This document shows, in pieces, positions 33,093 to 40,685 of a stretch of DNA of 58,253 nt. Source of the stretch: an uncultured Lachnospiraceae bacterium (lineage in GTDB: Bacteria > Bacillota > Clostridia > Lachnospirales > Lachnospiraceae). The stretch covers positions 1 to 58,253 of the forward strand of contig CAMEIX010000019.1 of NCBI GenBank assembly GCA_945919075.1, in the 5' to 3' direction. The notes under the pieces were generated by a model. The model was not told the origin of the DNA and did not search any database. It was given only the letters and a program-made list of their open reading frames with translations. The position numbers and the translations under genes were made by a program. Each line of letters opens with the position of its first letter. Within the stretch, counting starts at the first letter, position 1.

Positions 33093-34157
33093 TTAATCCT
33101 TCCATATATCCTCACCCAAGGAGTTTATAAAAGCAGAAAGCTCATCTGCCATTTTCTCTGCCTCAGGAATTCGAATGTGTCCATGTGTACCGCATCCGTT
33201 TTTGGTATATAAAAAGTGATGAATCTTTTTGTCTTTTTCCTGTAATTTCTTGGCCACTTCATCAATTGCCCTATCCCAGTTTTCCTCATGATTTAGGATG
33301 GTAGTGGTTAAAACAATTTCTGCTTTCGGATAATGTCCCCGAAGCGTAAGGATGATTTTCTCATACGCATTTCTCCAGCGTTCTGCCTTCGCTCCCTCAT
33401 AATCCGCTGCCATATAGTTGTCCGGATTGGCGTCGTTCTGTCCAATGGCAACAATGACCACATGGGGAATGTACTTCGTAAAATCCCAGTCGCTTAACTT
33501 TCCAAGCTGGGGATTATAACGAATCTTATCGTAGCTGCTTTCCATTCCCACATAATCCGGTCCTGCAAAATACCCGGTTTCATCCAAAAGGGCAATTCCT
33601 CCCTGGGCAATATCATGAATCTCGGCGTTAAGCTTCCTTGCACATAACCAGGAATAGGAATAAAAACTGTTGGAGTATTCTCCATTGTGTTCCGGATCTG
33701 CCAGACCTGCAAATGCGGTTGCCTCGGATACTTCCCCCGCGGAAACCGAATCTCCGTACACTTCTATTCTGCGCTTCGGTGCAGGAGCTGCTTTTTTCAT
33801 CATGGCATCCGCATTTACGGAAAGTCCCTTAAAGACAAAATAATGACAACTGTCCTGTCGCTTAAAGATTGTTATTTCATGCTCTTTCCCGTCTAAGAAG
33901 GCTGAAATATCAATTTCCCTCGTGCCTTCATCGGGCAATATCAGTTTTCCTCTATAATTACCATCCACCAAAACTCCTATGGAGTTTTCTGCATAGGAAT
34001 GGATATTTTCCACTTTCATCTTTCCGGTCTTTGCATCCGTAAGAAAACGGATAGAAGAACAGGGAAATACAAAAACCGGTGCATCTATATTTTCAAAATC
34101 AATTCTTCCGCTGTAGGTAAGCACCTCATCGGAAGGCAATACTATTTTTTCACTCAT
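33093..34157 (-). CDS. CE2-family acetyl esterase
   Basis: 354 aa, no signal peptide. The N-terminal half (residues 1-115) is the jelly-roll domain of CE2 enzymes (SGRIDFENIDAPVFVFPCSS, GVLVDGNYRGKLIL). The SGNH half carries YGDSVSAGE with nucleophile Ser137, VVIVAIGQNDAN and a C-terminal GTHGHIRIPE with the catalytic His near 325-327. It removes acetyl groups from mannosyl residues (2-O position in the Roseburia enzyme) of imported oligosaccharides. It complements the CE17-like esterase of the same operon. Confidence 0.85.
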   Translation of the reverse strand: MSEKIVLPSDEVLTYSGRIDFENIDAPVFVFPCSSIRFLTDAKTGKMKVENIHSYAENSIGVLVDGNYRGKLILPDEGTREIDISAFLDGKEHEITIFKRQDSCHYFVFKGLSVNADAMMKKAAPAPKRRIEVYGDSVSAGEVSEATAFAGLADPEHNGEYSNSFYSYSWLCARKLNAEIHDIAQGGIALLDETGYFAGPDYVGMESSYDKIRYNPQLGKLSDWDFTKYIPHVVIVAIGQNDANPDNYMAADYEGAKAERWRNAYEKIILTLRGHYPKAEIVLTTTILNHEENWDRAIDEVAKKLQEKDKKIHHFLYTKNGCGTHGHIRIPEAEKMADELSAFINSLGEDIWKD

Positions 34158-34187
34158 GGTATCTGTTTCTTTTCCTTTATTGAATTA

Positions 34188-34209
34188 GTGGGAGAGGTTA
34201 CTCTCCCAC
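34188..34209. promoter_or_regulatory. intercistronic hairpin between GH130_2 and CE2
   Basis: GTGGGAGAG (34188-34196) and CTCTCCCAC (34201-34209) form a perfect 9-bp stem with a tetraloop in the 65-nt gap. There is no T-run, so it is more likely a processing or mRNA-stabilising hairpin, or a weak attenuator. Confidence 0.55.
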
Positions 34210-34222
34210 GATTCTGTCATCA

Positions 34223-35245
34223 TTATCGGATACCGATTTCGGTATCTTCCTGTCTGACTACGCTATGCTCTTTTATGTAAGCTACAATTTCGTCAAATTT
34301 GGTAAATGCAAGTCCCACATAACTGTCTGCGCATCCGTAGTAAATTGCAATCTTTCCGGATTCCGGATCATGCAGGGTTGCACAGGGGAATACTACATTG
34401 GGAACAAATCCTCTTTCCTCATACCACTCTTCGGGAGTAAGCAGGAAAGTTTCGCAACGATATTTCACGATGGAAGGATTATCCAGATCAAGGATTGCGC
34501 CGCCGATGCTGTAAACAAATCCGTTACAGGTTCCGCTTACACCATGGTAGAACAACAACCAGCCCTCACTGGTTTCGATGGGTGCTGCGCCGCCACCGAT
34601 TTTTACGGATTCCCACCACTCGCTGCTTCTGCCCATTACATGGCGGTGTCTGCCCCAGTATACGAGATCAGGGCTTTCACTTAAGAAGATATCACCGAAG
34701 GGTGTATGTCCGGAATCGGAAGGTCTGCTTAAAAGCATGAACTTGCCGTTAATCTTACGAGGGAATAATACCGCATTCCTGTTGAAAGGAATAAACGGAT
34801 TTTCCAGTCTGGTAAAGGTCTTGAAATCCTTTGTCTTTGCCATACCGATGCTTGCACCGTAGAAATCCTGACACCAGATGATGTAATAGGTATCTTCTAC
34901 TTTTACAAGTCTGGGATCGTATGCGTAATAAGGCATAAAGGAATTACCGTCTTCGTCTACGAAAGGAATCTTATCCTTTTCAAAATCCCAGTGAATAGCA
35001 TCTTTGCTATGTCCCAAATAAATATAAGGAATACCATTGGTCTGTTCCCCACGGAACACCCCGATGAATTCTCCGTTGTAAGGCATAACCGCACTGTTGA
35101 AAATACGTGCAACACCTTCTACCGGATTACGTCCGATAATGGGGTTTTCGGTGTATCTCCAGATTGGTGCCCCCTTAAGTCCTTCCGGCTTTTCCTGCCA
35201 GGGAATGTTGGGTAAGGGGGGTGCTATCATTTTAATATCACTCAT
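34223..35245 (-). CDS. GH130_2 beta-1,4-manno-oligosaccharide phosphorylase
   Basis: About 340 aa. Family motifs: NPIIGRNPVEGVARIFNSAV, MPYYAYDPRLVKVEDTYYII (catalytic Asp110), RNAVLFPRKINGKFMLLSRP, KIGGGAAPIETSEGWLLFYH. It removes Man-1-P from the non-reducing end of manno-oligosaccharides in the cytoplasm, leaving disaccharides for the epimerase and GH130_1. I start at the ATG of MSDIKM (35245), preceded by GGAG; upstream in-frame ATGs lie in the hairpin zone. It begins 71 nt after the binding-protein gene. Confidence 0.9.
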   Translation of the reverse strand: MSDIKMIAPPLPNIPWQEKPEGLKGAPIWRYTENPIIGRNPVEGVARIFNSAVMPYNGEFIGVFRGEQTNGIPYIYLGHSKDAIHWDFEKDKIPFVDEDGNSFMPYYAYDPRLVKVEDTYYIIWCQDFYGASIGMAKTKDFKTFTRLENPFIPFNRNAVLFPRKINGKFMLLSRPSDSGHTPFGDIFLSESPDLVYWGRHRHVMGRSSEWWESVKIGGGAAPIETSEGWLLFYHGVSGTCNGFVYSIGGAILDLDNPSIVKYRCETFLLTPEEWYEERGFVPNVVFPCATLHDPESGKIAIYYGCADSYVGLAFTKFDEIVAYIKEHSVVRQEDTEIGIR

Positions 35246-35267
35246 TTTCTCCATACCTTTCCAAAAT

Positions 35268-35292
35268 CCGGAGCGGCGCATGACCGCCCCGG
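35268..35292. promoter_or_regulatory. GC-rich intercistronic hairpin after the binding-protein gene
   Basis: CCGGAGCGG (35268-35276) and CCGCCCCGG (35284-35292) pair over 9 positions with one G-U. A stable hairpin right after a solute-binding-protein gene often protects that part of the mRNA, raising the binding protein above downstream enzymes. Confidence 0.55.
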
Positions 35293-35315
35293 ACAGAATG
35301 TATTATTTGTACTAC

Positions 35316-36776
35316 TTATTTGAAATAAGCATCAAGAGCATCCTGAACCTGCTGCTTGTAGGTTTCCTGGAACTGAGCAGGAGTCATTTCTCCCTTAATA
35401 AGGGAATCGAAATCATATTCGAAACCTAAACTCTGCCAGAAGTCTACAGTAGTTCTGTCACCGCATTCAAACATGATGTTGAAGTTTTCCTTCTGTAAGG
35501 TTTCATCATTTGCGGTTTCCTGATACCACCAGTTCATAGTTGCAGGGTTGTCACGAAGAGAGGTATCTCCTTCGTACCAGTTAAAGAAGTCATAAATAAC
35601 GTTGAAAGCAGTACCGGGGTTCTTGCAACCTGCTGCGATCATGTAGTAGTCAGTACCGGATACAGCGTTCTTACCAAAGTTGGTATCCTTGTTTCCGGAA
35701 GGACCTACAGGCCAATGGCAGTATACAGTATCGAAGGTAGCGGTTTTGGAAGTACCGTAGTCACCGTTAGAGTTGTTAACCCAGCAAGCGATAGGGAAGA
35801 AACCGATGTTACCCTGATGATACTGGCTTCTCATACTGTTCCAAGGTTCACCTTCAAAGTCGTAAGGATAAGCTACATTGTAAGTATTGTATAAGTCATA
35901 CAATAACTGCAGACATTCACCGGTCTTAGCATCGGAAAGAGCTTCTGTCTGACCGGATGCAATGTTTGCACCGTTACTCATAAGAATCTGTTCAAAAGCA
36001 TCTTTAGAGAAACCACAGTAACCGTACTGGTCAATCTGTCCGTCTCCGTCTGTATCCTGGGTTAATACTTTACAGTATTCAATGAATTTATCCCAGGTCC
36101 ATTCGCCTCTTTCATAGAGGGCACGGGGATCTTCCAGGTTGTTAGCATCTAAGAGCTGCTTGTTGTAGCCAAGAGGCCATGTAGCTTCTACGTTGGACTG
36201 AGCGGATTTTCTGTAAAGGATACATGCTTTTCCGTCACCGAGGTCCAGATAACCCATGTTGGGATCTTCGTTCTTAAGAAGCGCATGATCTTCAGGTAAT
36301 ACAGTCTTTAAGTCAACTGCAAGACCATTGGTCTGAGCAGGAACACCGGTGCTTGCTTCTACCAGATATACTTCACAGTCAGGGTTTCCTGCAAGAATGG
36401 AAGTATTGATGGAATCCTTAACACCTTCATAGGTAAGGTTCTGCCAGTAGAATTTCACACCATACTTCTCTTCCATTTTCTTAACATTGTCCCATTTTCT
36501 CTGAGCAACGTCCTGGTTGATTGCTTTTTCAGCTTTCTTCTCTTCGGTATCATCATCTGCATACTGTGCGTTTACCCAGTCTACGGAATCCTCTATTTTG
36601 TCGTCGGAATCGTAGTACTGAACCCACCAGGAACCGATATCAATGACACCGTCACCGGTACCAAAAGCATCAGCACTTGATACTGCGCCACCTTTTTGTT
36701 TGTTACCGCATGCTGCCATGGAAAGTACCATGGTAGCAGCTAAGCCAAGGGCTAAAAATCTTTTTAAATTTTTCAT
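35316..36776 (-). CDS. ABC sugar-binding lipoprotein (SBP 2)
   Basis: About 486 aa. The signal peptide ends in SMAACG (lipobox), so it is anchored to the outer membrane face. The mature part is a cluster-B type binding protein (GSWWVQYYDSDDKIEDSVDW, ILAGNPDCEVYLVEAS, NVIYDFFNWYEGDTS) with a calcium-loop-like TQDTDGDGQIDQYG in the middle. It probably delivers manno- or gluco-oligosaccharides to the permeases encoded at 38741-40685. The start at 36776 follows TTGGAGG. A stable hairpin follows the gene. Confidence 0.88.
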   Translation of the reverse strand: MKNLKRFLALGLAATMVLSMAACGNKQKGGAVSSADAFGTGDGVIDIGSWWVQYYDSDDKIEDSVDWVNAQYADDDTEEKKAEKAINQDVAQRKWDNVKKMEEKYGVKFYWQNLTYEGVKDSINTSILAGNPDCEVYLVEASTGVPAQTNGLAVDLKTVLPEDHALLKNEDPNMGYLDLGDGKACILYRKSAQSNVEATWPLGYNKQLLDANNLEDPRALYERGEWTWDKFIEYCKVLTQDTDGDGQIDQYGYCGFSKDAFEQILMSNGANIASGQTEALSDAKTGECLQLLYDLYNTYNVAYPYDFEGEPWNSMRSQYHQGNIGFFPIACWVNNSNGDYGTSKTATFDTVYCHWPVGPSGNKDTNFGKNAVSGTDYYMIAAGCKNPGTAFNVIYDFFNWYEGDTSLRDNPATMNWWYQETANDETLQKENFNIMFECGDRTTVDFWQSLGFEYDFDSLIKGEMTPAQFQETYKQQVQDALDAYFK

Positions 36777-36814
36777 TATTTTGTAATCCTCCAAATTATT
36801 ATGTAAGCCTAAGC

Positions 36815-38680
36815 TTATCTCTGACCTACTGCTACGCTAAAGATTTCCCATGCACTGGAAGCTTCGCCCTGCATTCTTGCACCCCACTGGGATACATCAT
36901 CGCCAAGTTTTTCTGCGAAGTATTCGTAAGGAATGTAGCATACACCATTTTCACAAGCTGCAGCTGCACTACCGCTTCCGTCATAGTTACCAACACCAAC
37001 TCTGGTCCAACCAGCTGCTGCGTCAGGCATTACTACCCAGATTTCACCGGTTTCAGAAGCATATTTAATTTCTACTACAGAACCGGGAACTAATGCATTT
37101 ACAATTGCTTCAGGCATTTCGAAGCCATCCTGGCCCCAGCCGCCGCCTGCAATTGCAAAGCCTTCAAATTCTACTAATTTGTTAACCATAGGTAATTCAG
37201 TTAAAGCACCAACCTTAACAGAGAATACTTCCCAGTCGCTGGAAGCTTCACACTGCATTCTTGCACCCCACTGGGACTTGTCTTCGCCAAGCTTATCAAC
37301 GAATAATTCGTAAGGAATGTAGCAGGTCTGGCCATCACAGGTTGCTGCAAGGCTTCCGCTGCCATCGTAGTTACCAACACCAACTCTGGTCCAGCCTGCT
37401 GCTGCGTCAGGCATTACTACCCAAAGTTCACCAGTTGCAGAAGTGTACTTGATTTCTACTGCAGAACCGGGAACTAATGCATCAATGATTTCCTGAGGAA
37501 TATCAAAGCCGTTCTGTCCCCAGCCGCCGCCGGTTGTTGCAAAGCCTGCAAATTCTACGCCGCCAGCCATGGTATAACGAGGAGCTTTCTGTCCAACCTT
37601 AACAGAGAATACTTCCCAGTCGCCATCGGATTCACACTGCATTCTTGCACCCCATGCACTCACATCTTCACCAAGATATTCTGCAAAGATTTCATAAGGA
37701 ATCTGCACTTTGTTGCGGGAATTGTTGTAGTATGCATAACCCTGGCCACTACCGTCACAGTCACCAACACCAATTCTCATCCAGCCTGCTGCGGAATCAG
37801 GCATTACTACCCAGCAATTTCCGCTGGTAGAAGAATACTCGATTTCTACTACAGAACCGGGAACTAATGCATCAATGATTTCCTGAGGCATATCAAAGCC
37901 ATTCTGGCTCCATGCTCCACCACTTGTTGCGAAGCCTTCAAAGTTAACAGCATCGGTTAATCCACAAAGGTTAGAATTGTCAACACCGGTGTTTTCAAAT
38001 CCATCAGGAGCAACAAATGCTACAGAAGTATCTGCAGTAAGTGTATTTCCATCTGCATCTAAGAATGCGATGTCATCGATGTACATGGTAGCATTTCCGA
38101 GTCCGTCAGCCAAACCATTGTCTGTTTTTAAGTTAATGAAGAAAATGTTGTTAGCGCCTGCTACAAACTCTTCCCCTGCAGCAAGTTCTGCAACTGCCTT
38201 GTTAGGGTTCTTGTTTTCCACATAAACACTCCAGGAATCGCTGGATTCAACTAAATCTTCACCACTCCATGCATAAATTGCACCGGATACTGCACTGAAT
38301 CCGCCATTGTCGTAGGAAATTCCTACTTTCATCTGAATTTTAGCCACTTTTGCTACATCTGCGCCAAGAAGGCTGTCTGCATCAAATGCGATGTAAGGAA
38401 CCTTTCCGCTAAGGTTCTTTACCTGTAAAGCTTTACTACCATTGAAATCTACAACGGAGAGCTCTACTTCTGCTGCATCTGCCGGCTGCATGTAAGGTGC
38501 AACGAAAGAGATGCTGCCATCCTCGAAGTCAATACTGGGAGTTACCTCTTCTTCGGGAGTGGGTGTTACGGTACTCTCTTCAACGGAAGCATCGGTATTG
38601 TCTGCGGGTTTTTCACCACATGCTACCATTGAAAGAGCCATTGTTCCTGCTAAAAAGCAAGCCAAAAATTTCTTTTTCAA
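36815..38680 (-). CDS. surface lipoprotein made of CBM-like domains, no catalytic domain
   Basis: About 621 aa. A lipoprotein signal (MALSMVACG) and a Thr/Glu/Pro linker are followed by one beta-sandwich-like domain (residues about 45-220, SISFVAPYMQPADAAEVELS to YIDDIAFLDADGN) and three homologous repeats of about 120-130 residues. Each repeat has GFAxxGGxWxQxGF, VPGSxVEIxY, WVVMPDxAAGW, IPYExF, WGARMQ and WEIFSV. I see no hydrolase motif. It likely binds mannan or glucomannan at the cell surface; the family is not one I can name. Translation must begin at a TTG: AGGAGG is spaced 10 nt from the TTG at 38680 and only 1 nt from the TTG at 38689. Confidence 0.8.
   Translation of the reverse strand: MKKKFLACFLAGTMALSMVACGEKPADNTDASVEESTVTPTPEEEVTPSIDFEDGSISFVAPYMQPADAAEVELSVVDFNGSKALQVKNLSGKVPYIAFDADSLLGADVAKVAKIQMKVGISYDNGGFSAVSGAIYAWSGEDLVESSDSWSVYVENKNPNKAVAELAAGEEFVAGANNIFFINLKTDNGLADGLGNATMYIDDIAFLDADGNTLTADTSVAFVAPDGFENTGVDNSNLCGLTDAVNFEGFATSGGAWSQNGFDMPQEIIDALVPGSVVEIEYSSTSGNCWVVMPDSAAGWMRIGVGDCDGSGQGYAYYNNSRNKVQIPYEIFAEYLGEDVSAWGARMQCESDGDWEVFSVKVGQKAPRYTMAGGVEFAGFATTGGGWGQNGFDIPQEIIDALVPGSAVEIKYTSATGELWVVMPDAAAGWTRVGVGNYDGSGSLAATCDGQTCYIPYELFVDKLGEDKSQWGARMQCEASSDWEVFSVKVGALTELPMVNKLVEFEGFAIAGGGWGQDGFEMPEAIVNALVPGSVVEIKYASETGEIWVVMPDAAAGWTRVGVGNYDGSGSAAAACENGVCYIPYEYFAEKLGDDVSQWGARMQGEASSAWEIFSVAVGQR
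36818..37954. repeat. three tandem coding repeats of about 380 bp
   Basis: The repeat units (roughly 37954-37562, 37561-37181 and 37180-36818) encode the three homologous domains of the CBM-like lipoprotein. The second and third units are closest: both encode WVVMPDAAAGWTRVGVGNYD. Their similarity suggests fairly recent tandem duplication. Confidence 0.75.
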
Positions 38681-38740
38681 CTTTTTCAATCCTCCTTTTT
38701 TTGTTTTAAAAGTTGATAGTTTCGGGATGAAAGTGTGGTT

Positions 38741-39745
38741 TTAGCCTACAATACCACTTCTTTCAACACCTTCTATAAAGTATCTCTGCAGCAGAACGTA
38801 AATCAGTACGATAGGCAACAGAATCAGGATAATACCTGCATCCAGATAAAGCTCCTGAAGGGTAAGTGACATGATCTTATCCTGGTTCGCAATAACGGAT
38901 TGCAGCGTTGCTATCTTCTTACTGATCACCACGTCCGGGCTGATCAGAAATAACTTTGCATAAAAAGTATCATTGAACTGCCATACGATTGAGAATACTG
39001 CAACCGTAATAACAGCGGGCATAGCGTTGCGTAACATAATTCTGAAATAAGTATACCACACACCTGCGCCGTCTACCAGTGCCGCTTCTTCAATTTCCTT
39101 GGGAAGTCCGCGGAAAAACTGGTTGAAAATGTAAATATAAAGTCCCGACCGGACACCACATCCAAGCATGGTCATGATATACATGGGAATGGTGGTACCC
39201 ATTAAGTTAATGGGCGCTCCCGTAATCAGGGTTGCAAGACCGAAAGGATCAAATTCCTTAAAGGTCATGTAAAGAGGAAGCATAATGGTGTGGGAAGGAA
39301 TAACAATCATTACCACAACCAGTGCAAACAACACATTCTTGAACGGGAAATTAAATCTTGCAAATCCGTACCCTACCATGGAGCAGATAAATAACTGCAT
39401 CAGGGTAGTCAGTAAGGTATAGACTAAATCTCTTGCAATAGTCGGGAAATAGTCCATACGCAGAATTGCAAGCGCATATCTGGAAAGTGTCGGGTTCTTC
39501 GGTATTACATATACCATAGGGTCAATTGCATCTGCATCGGAACAGAATGACTTGGCAAGCATACCGATTACCGGAGAAAGAATTACATAACTTACTCCCA
39601 CCAGAATCAGGAATTTCAAAATGGATACCAGCAGATTTTTGATGTCGGTTCCCATGCTTTTTCTCTGGTCCGGATCCTGCAGGGCAGCTTTGGTGTGATT
39701 CAAAAATTCCTTGAAAGAAACTTTCTGTTTTGCTTTCTGTTTCAT
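38741..39745 (-). CDS. carbohydrate ABC transporter permease, MalG type (pair 2)
   Basis: About 334 aa with six membrane spans. The permease EAA-type loop is seen as EIEEAALVDGAGVWYTYFRI then MLRNAMPAVITVAVFSI. It forms the channel with the next permease. I start at the ATG after AAAGGAG (39745). The first 40 residues are a basic cytoplasmic extension. The partner ATPase is not encoded in the window. Confidence 0.9.
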   Translation of the reverse strand: MKQKAKQKVSFKEFLNHTKAALQDPDQRKSMGTDIKNLLVSILKFLILVGVSYVILSPVIGMLAKSFCSDADAIDPMVYVIPKNPTLSRYALAILRMDYFPTIARDLVYTLLTTLMQLFICSMVGYGFARFNFPFKNVLFALVVVMIVIPSHTIMLPLYMTFKEFDPFGLATLITGAPINLMGTTIPMYIMTMLGCGVRSGLYIYIFNQFFRGLPKEIEEAALVDGAGVWYTYFRIMLRNAMPAVITVAVFSIVWQFNDTFYAKLFLISPDVVISKKIATLQSVIANQDKIMSLTLQELYLDAGIILILLPIVLIYVLLQRYFIEGVERSGIVG

Positions 39746-39761
39746 CTTCTCTCTCCTTTCC

Positions 39762-40685
39762 CTAATTATAGTAGAACGTTCGCTTCTGTATGAATCCCAC
39801 AATGGCTACCAGAATAACACAGGTTACAATCGTGGAAACCAGACTGAATACGGAGCTTAAACCATAGTTAAATTTGTCAAATGCCGTAGTATAAGCCAAA
39901 TCTACAACCGGAGATTCCGTGAAGCTGTCTACGATGGTATAAACCACATTGGTAATAATATGAGGCATTACCATAGGGAAGGTTACTTTCCAGAAAGTCT
40001 CATATCCGGTAGCACCTTCGATCTTTGCTACTTCATACATGGAGCCCGGGATGGACTGCAATGCTGCGATGAAAATAATAATCTGTACACCGCTGGCTTC
40101 AATGATGGAGTTAATTCTTGCCACTGCTTCCACAATGTAATCCAGTATGGAAGCCGGAAGTCCCAGATTCATAAACATGCTGATAATGTAATCAATATCA
40201 AAAGCAAGTGTATTTCCTGCCGTATTGGCCATTTCCTGTGCCTGAGAAGAAATACCACCGTTCATCATCTGTGCGCTTAAGTCCATGGCTTCTGAAATTG
40301 CACCCGCGTGCAGAATAATCGGCAGGAAGAAGATTGCTCTTACCACAAATCTGCCTGGGAATTTCTTATTCAGTAACATTGCCATAAACAAACTGAAGAA
40401 GGTAATCAACGGTACATCAATTAACATGTTGATAACGGATGTGGTAAGGTCCTGCTTAAAGGTTGCGTGTGCAAAAAATGCTTCCTTAAAGTTCGCTAAC
40501 CCTACCGGGGCCAGCTGATACCCTCCCTGAACGGCATCAATGGTAAGTTTGGAAAAGGCAAACTGTCCTGTCAGGAAAAGGCTTCGAACATAGAAAATCA
40601 AAAATCCCACAAACCAGGGAAGGATGAATACCAGTCCCATCATGCTACGTTTTTGGAGAAGCGTCATCTTTTTTCTTTTTTTCAT
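39762..40685 (-). CDS. carbohydrate ABC transporter permease, MalF type (pair 2)
   Basis: 307 aa. Starts MKKRKKMTLLQKRSMMGLVF followed by ILPWFVGFLIFYVRSLFL, with about six spans; the cytoplasmic loop reads VAKIEGATGYETFWKVTFPM. It pairs with the MalG-type permease 16 nt downstream. Its ATG overlaps the DUF5696 stop (TAATG), so translation of the two is coupled. Confidence 0.9.
   Translation of the reverse strand: MKKRKKMTLLQKRSMMGLVFILPWFVGFLIFYVRSLFLTGQFAFSKLTIDAVQGGYQLAPVGLANFKEAFFAHATFKQDLTTSVINMLIDVPLITFFSLFMAMLLNKKFPGRFVVRAIFFLPIILHAGAISEAMDLSAQMMNGGISSQAQEMANTAGNTLAFDIDYIISMFMNLGLPASILDYIVEAVARINSIIEASGVQIIIFIAALQSIPGSMYEVAKIEGATGYETFWKVTFPMVMPHIITNVVYTIVDSFTESPVVDLAYTTAFDKFNYGLSSVFSLVSTIVTCVILVAIVGFIQKRTFYYN

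Noticed and set aside
36818..37954. Tandem repeats resembling a repeat array
   Set aside because: The units are about 380 bp, in frame and encode homologous protein domains; they are not a CRISPR array or noncoding satellite.
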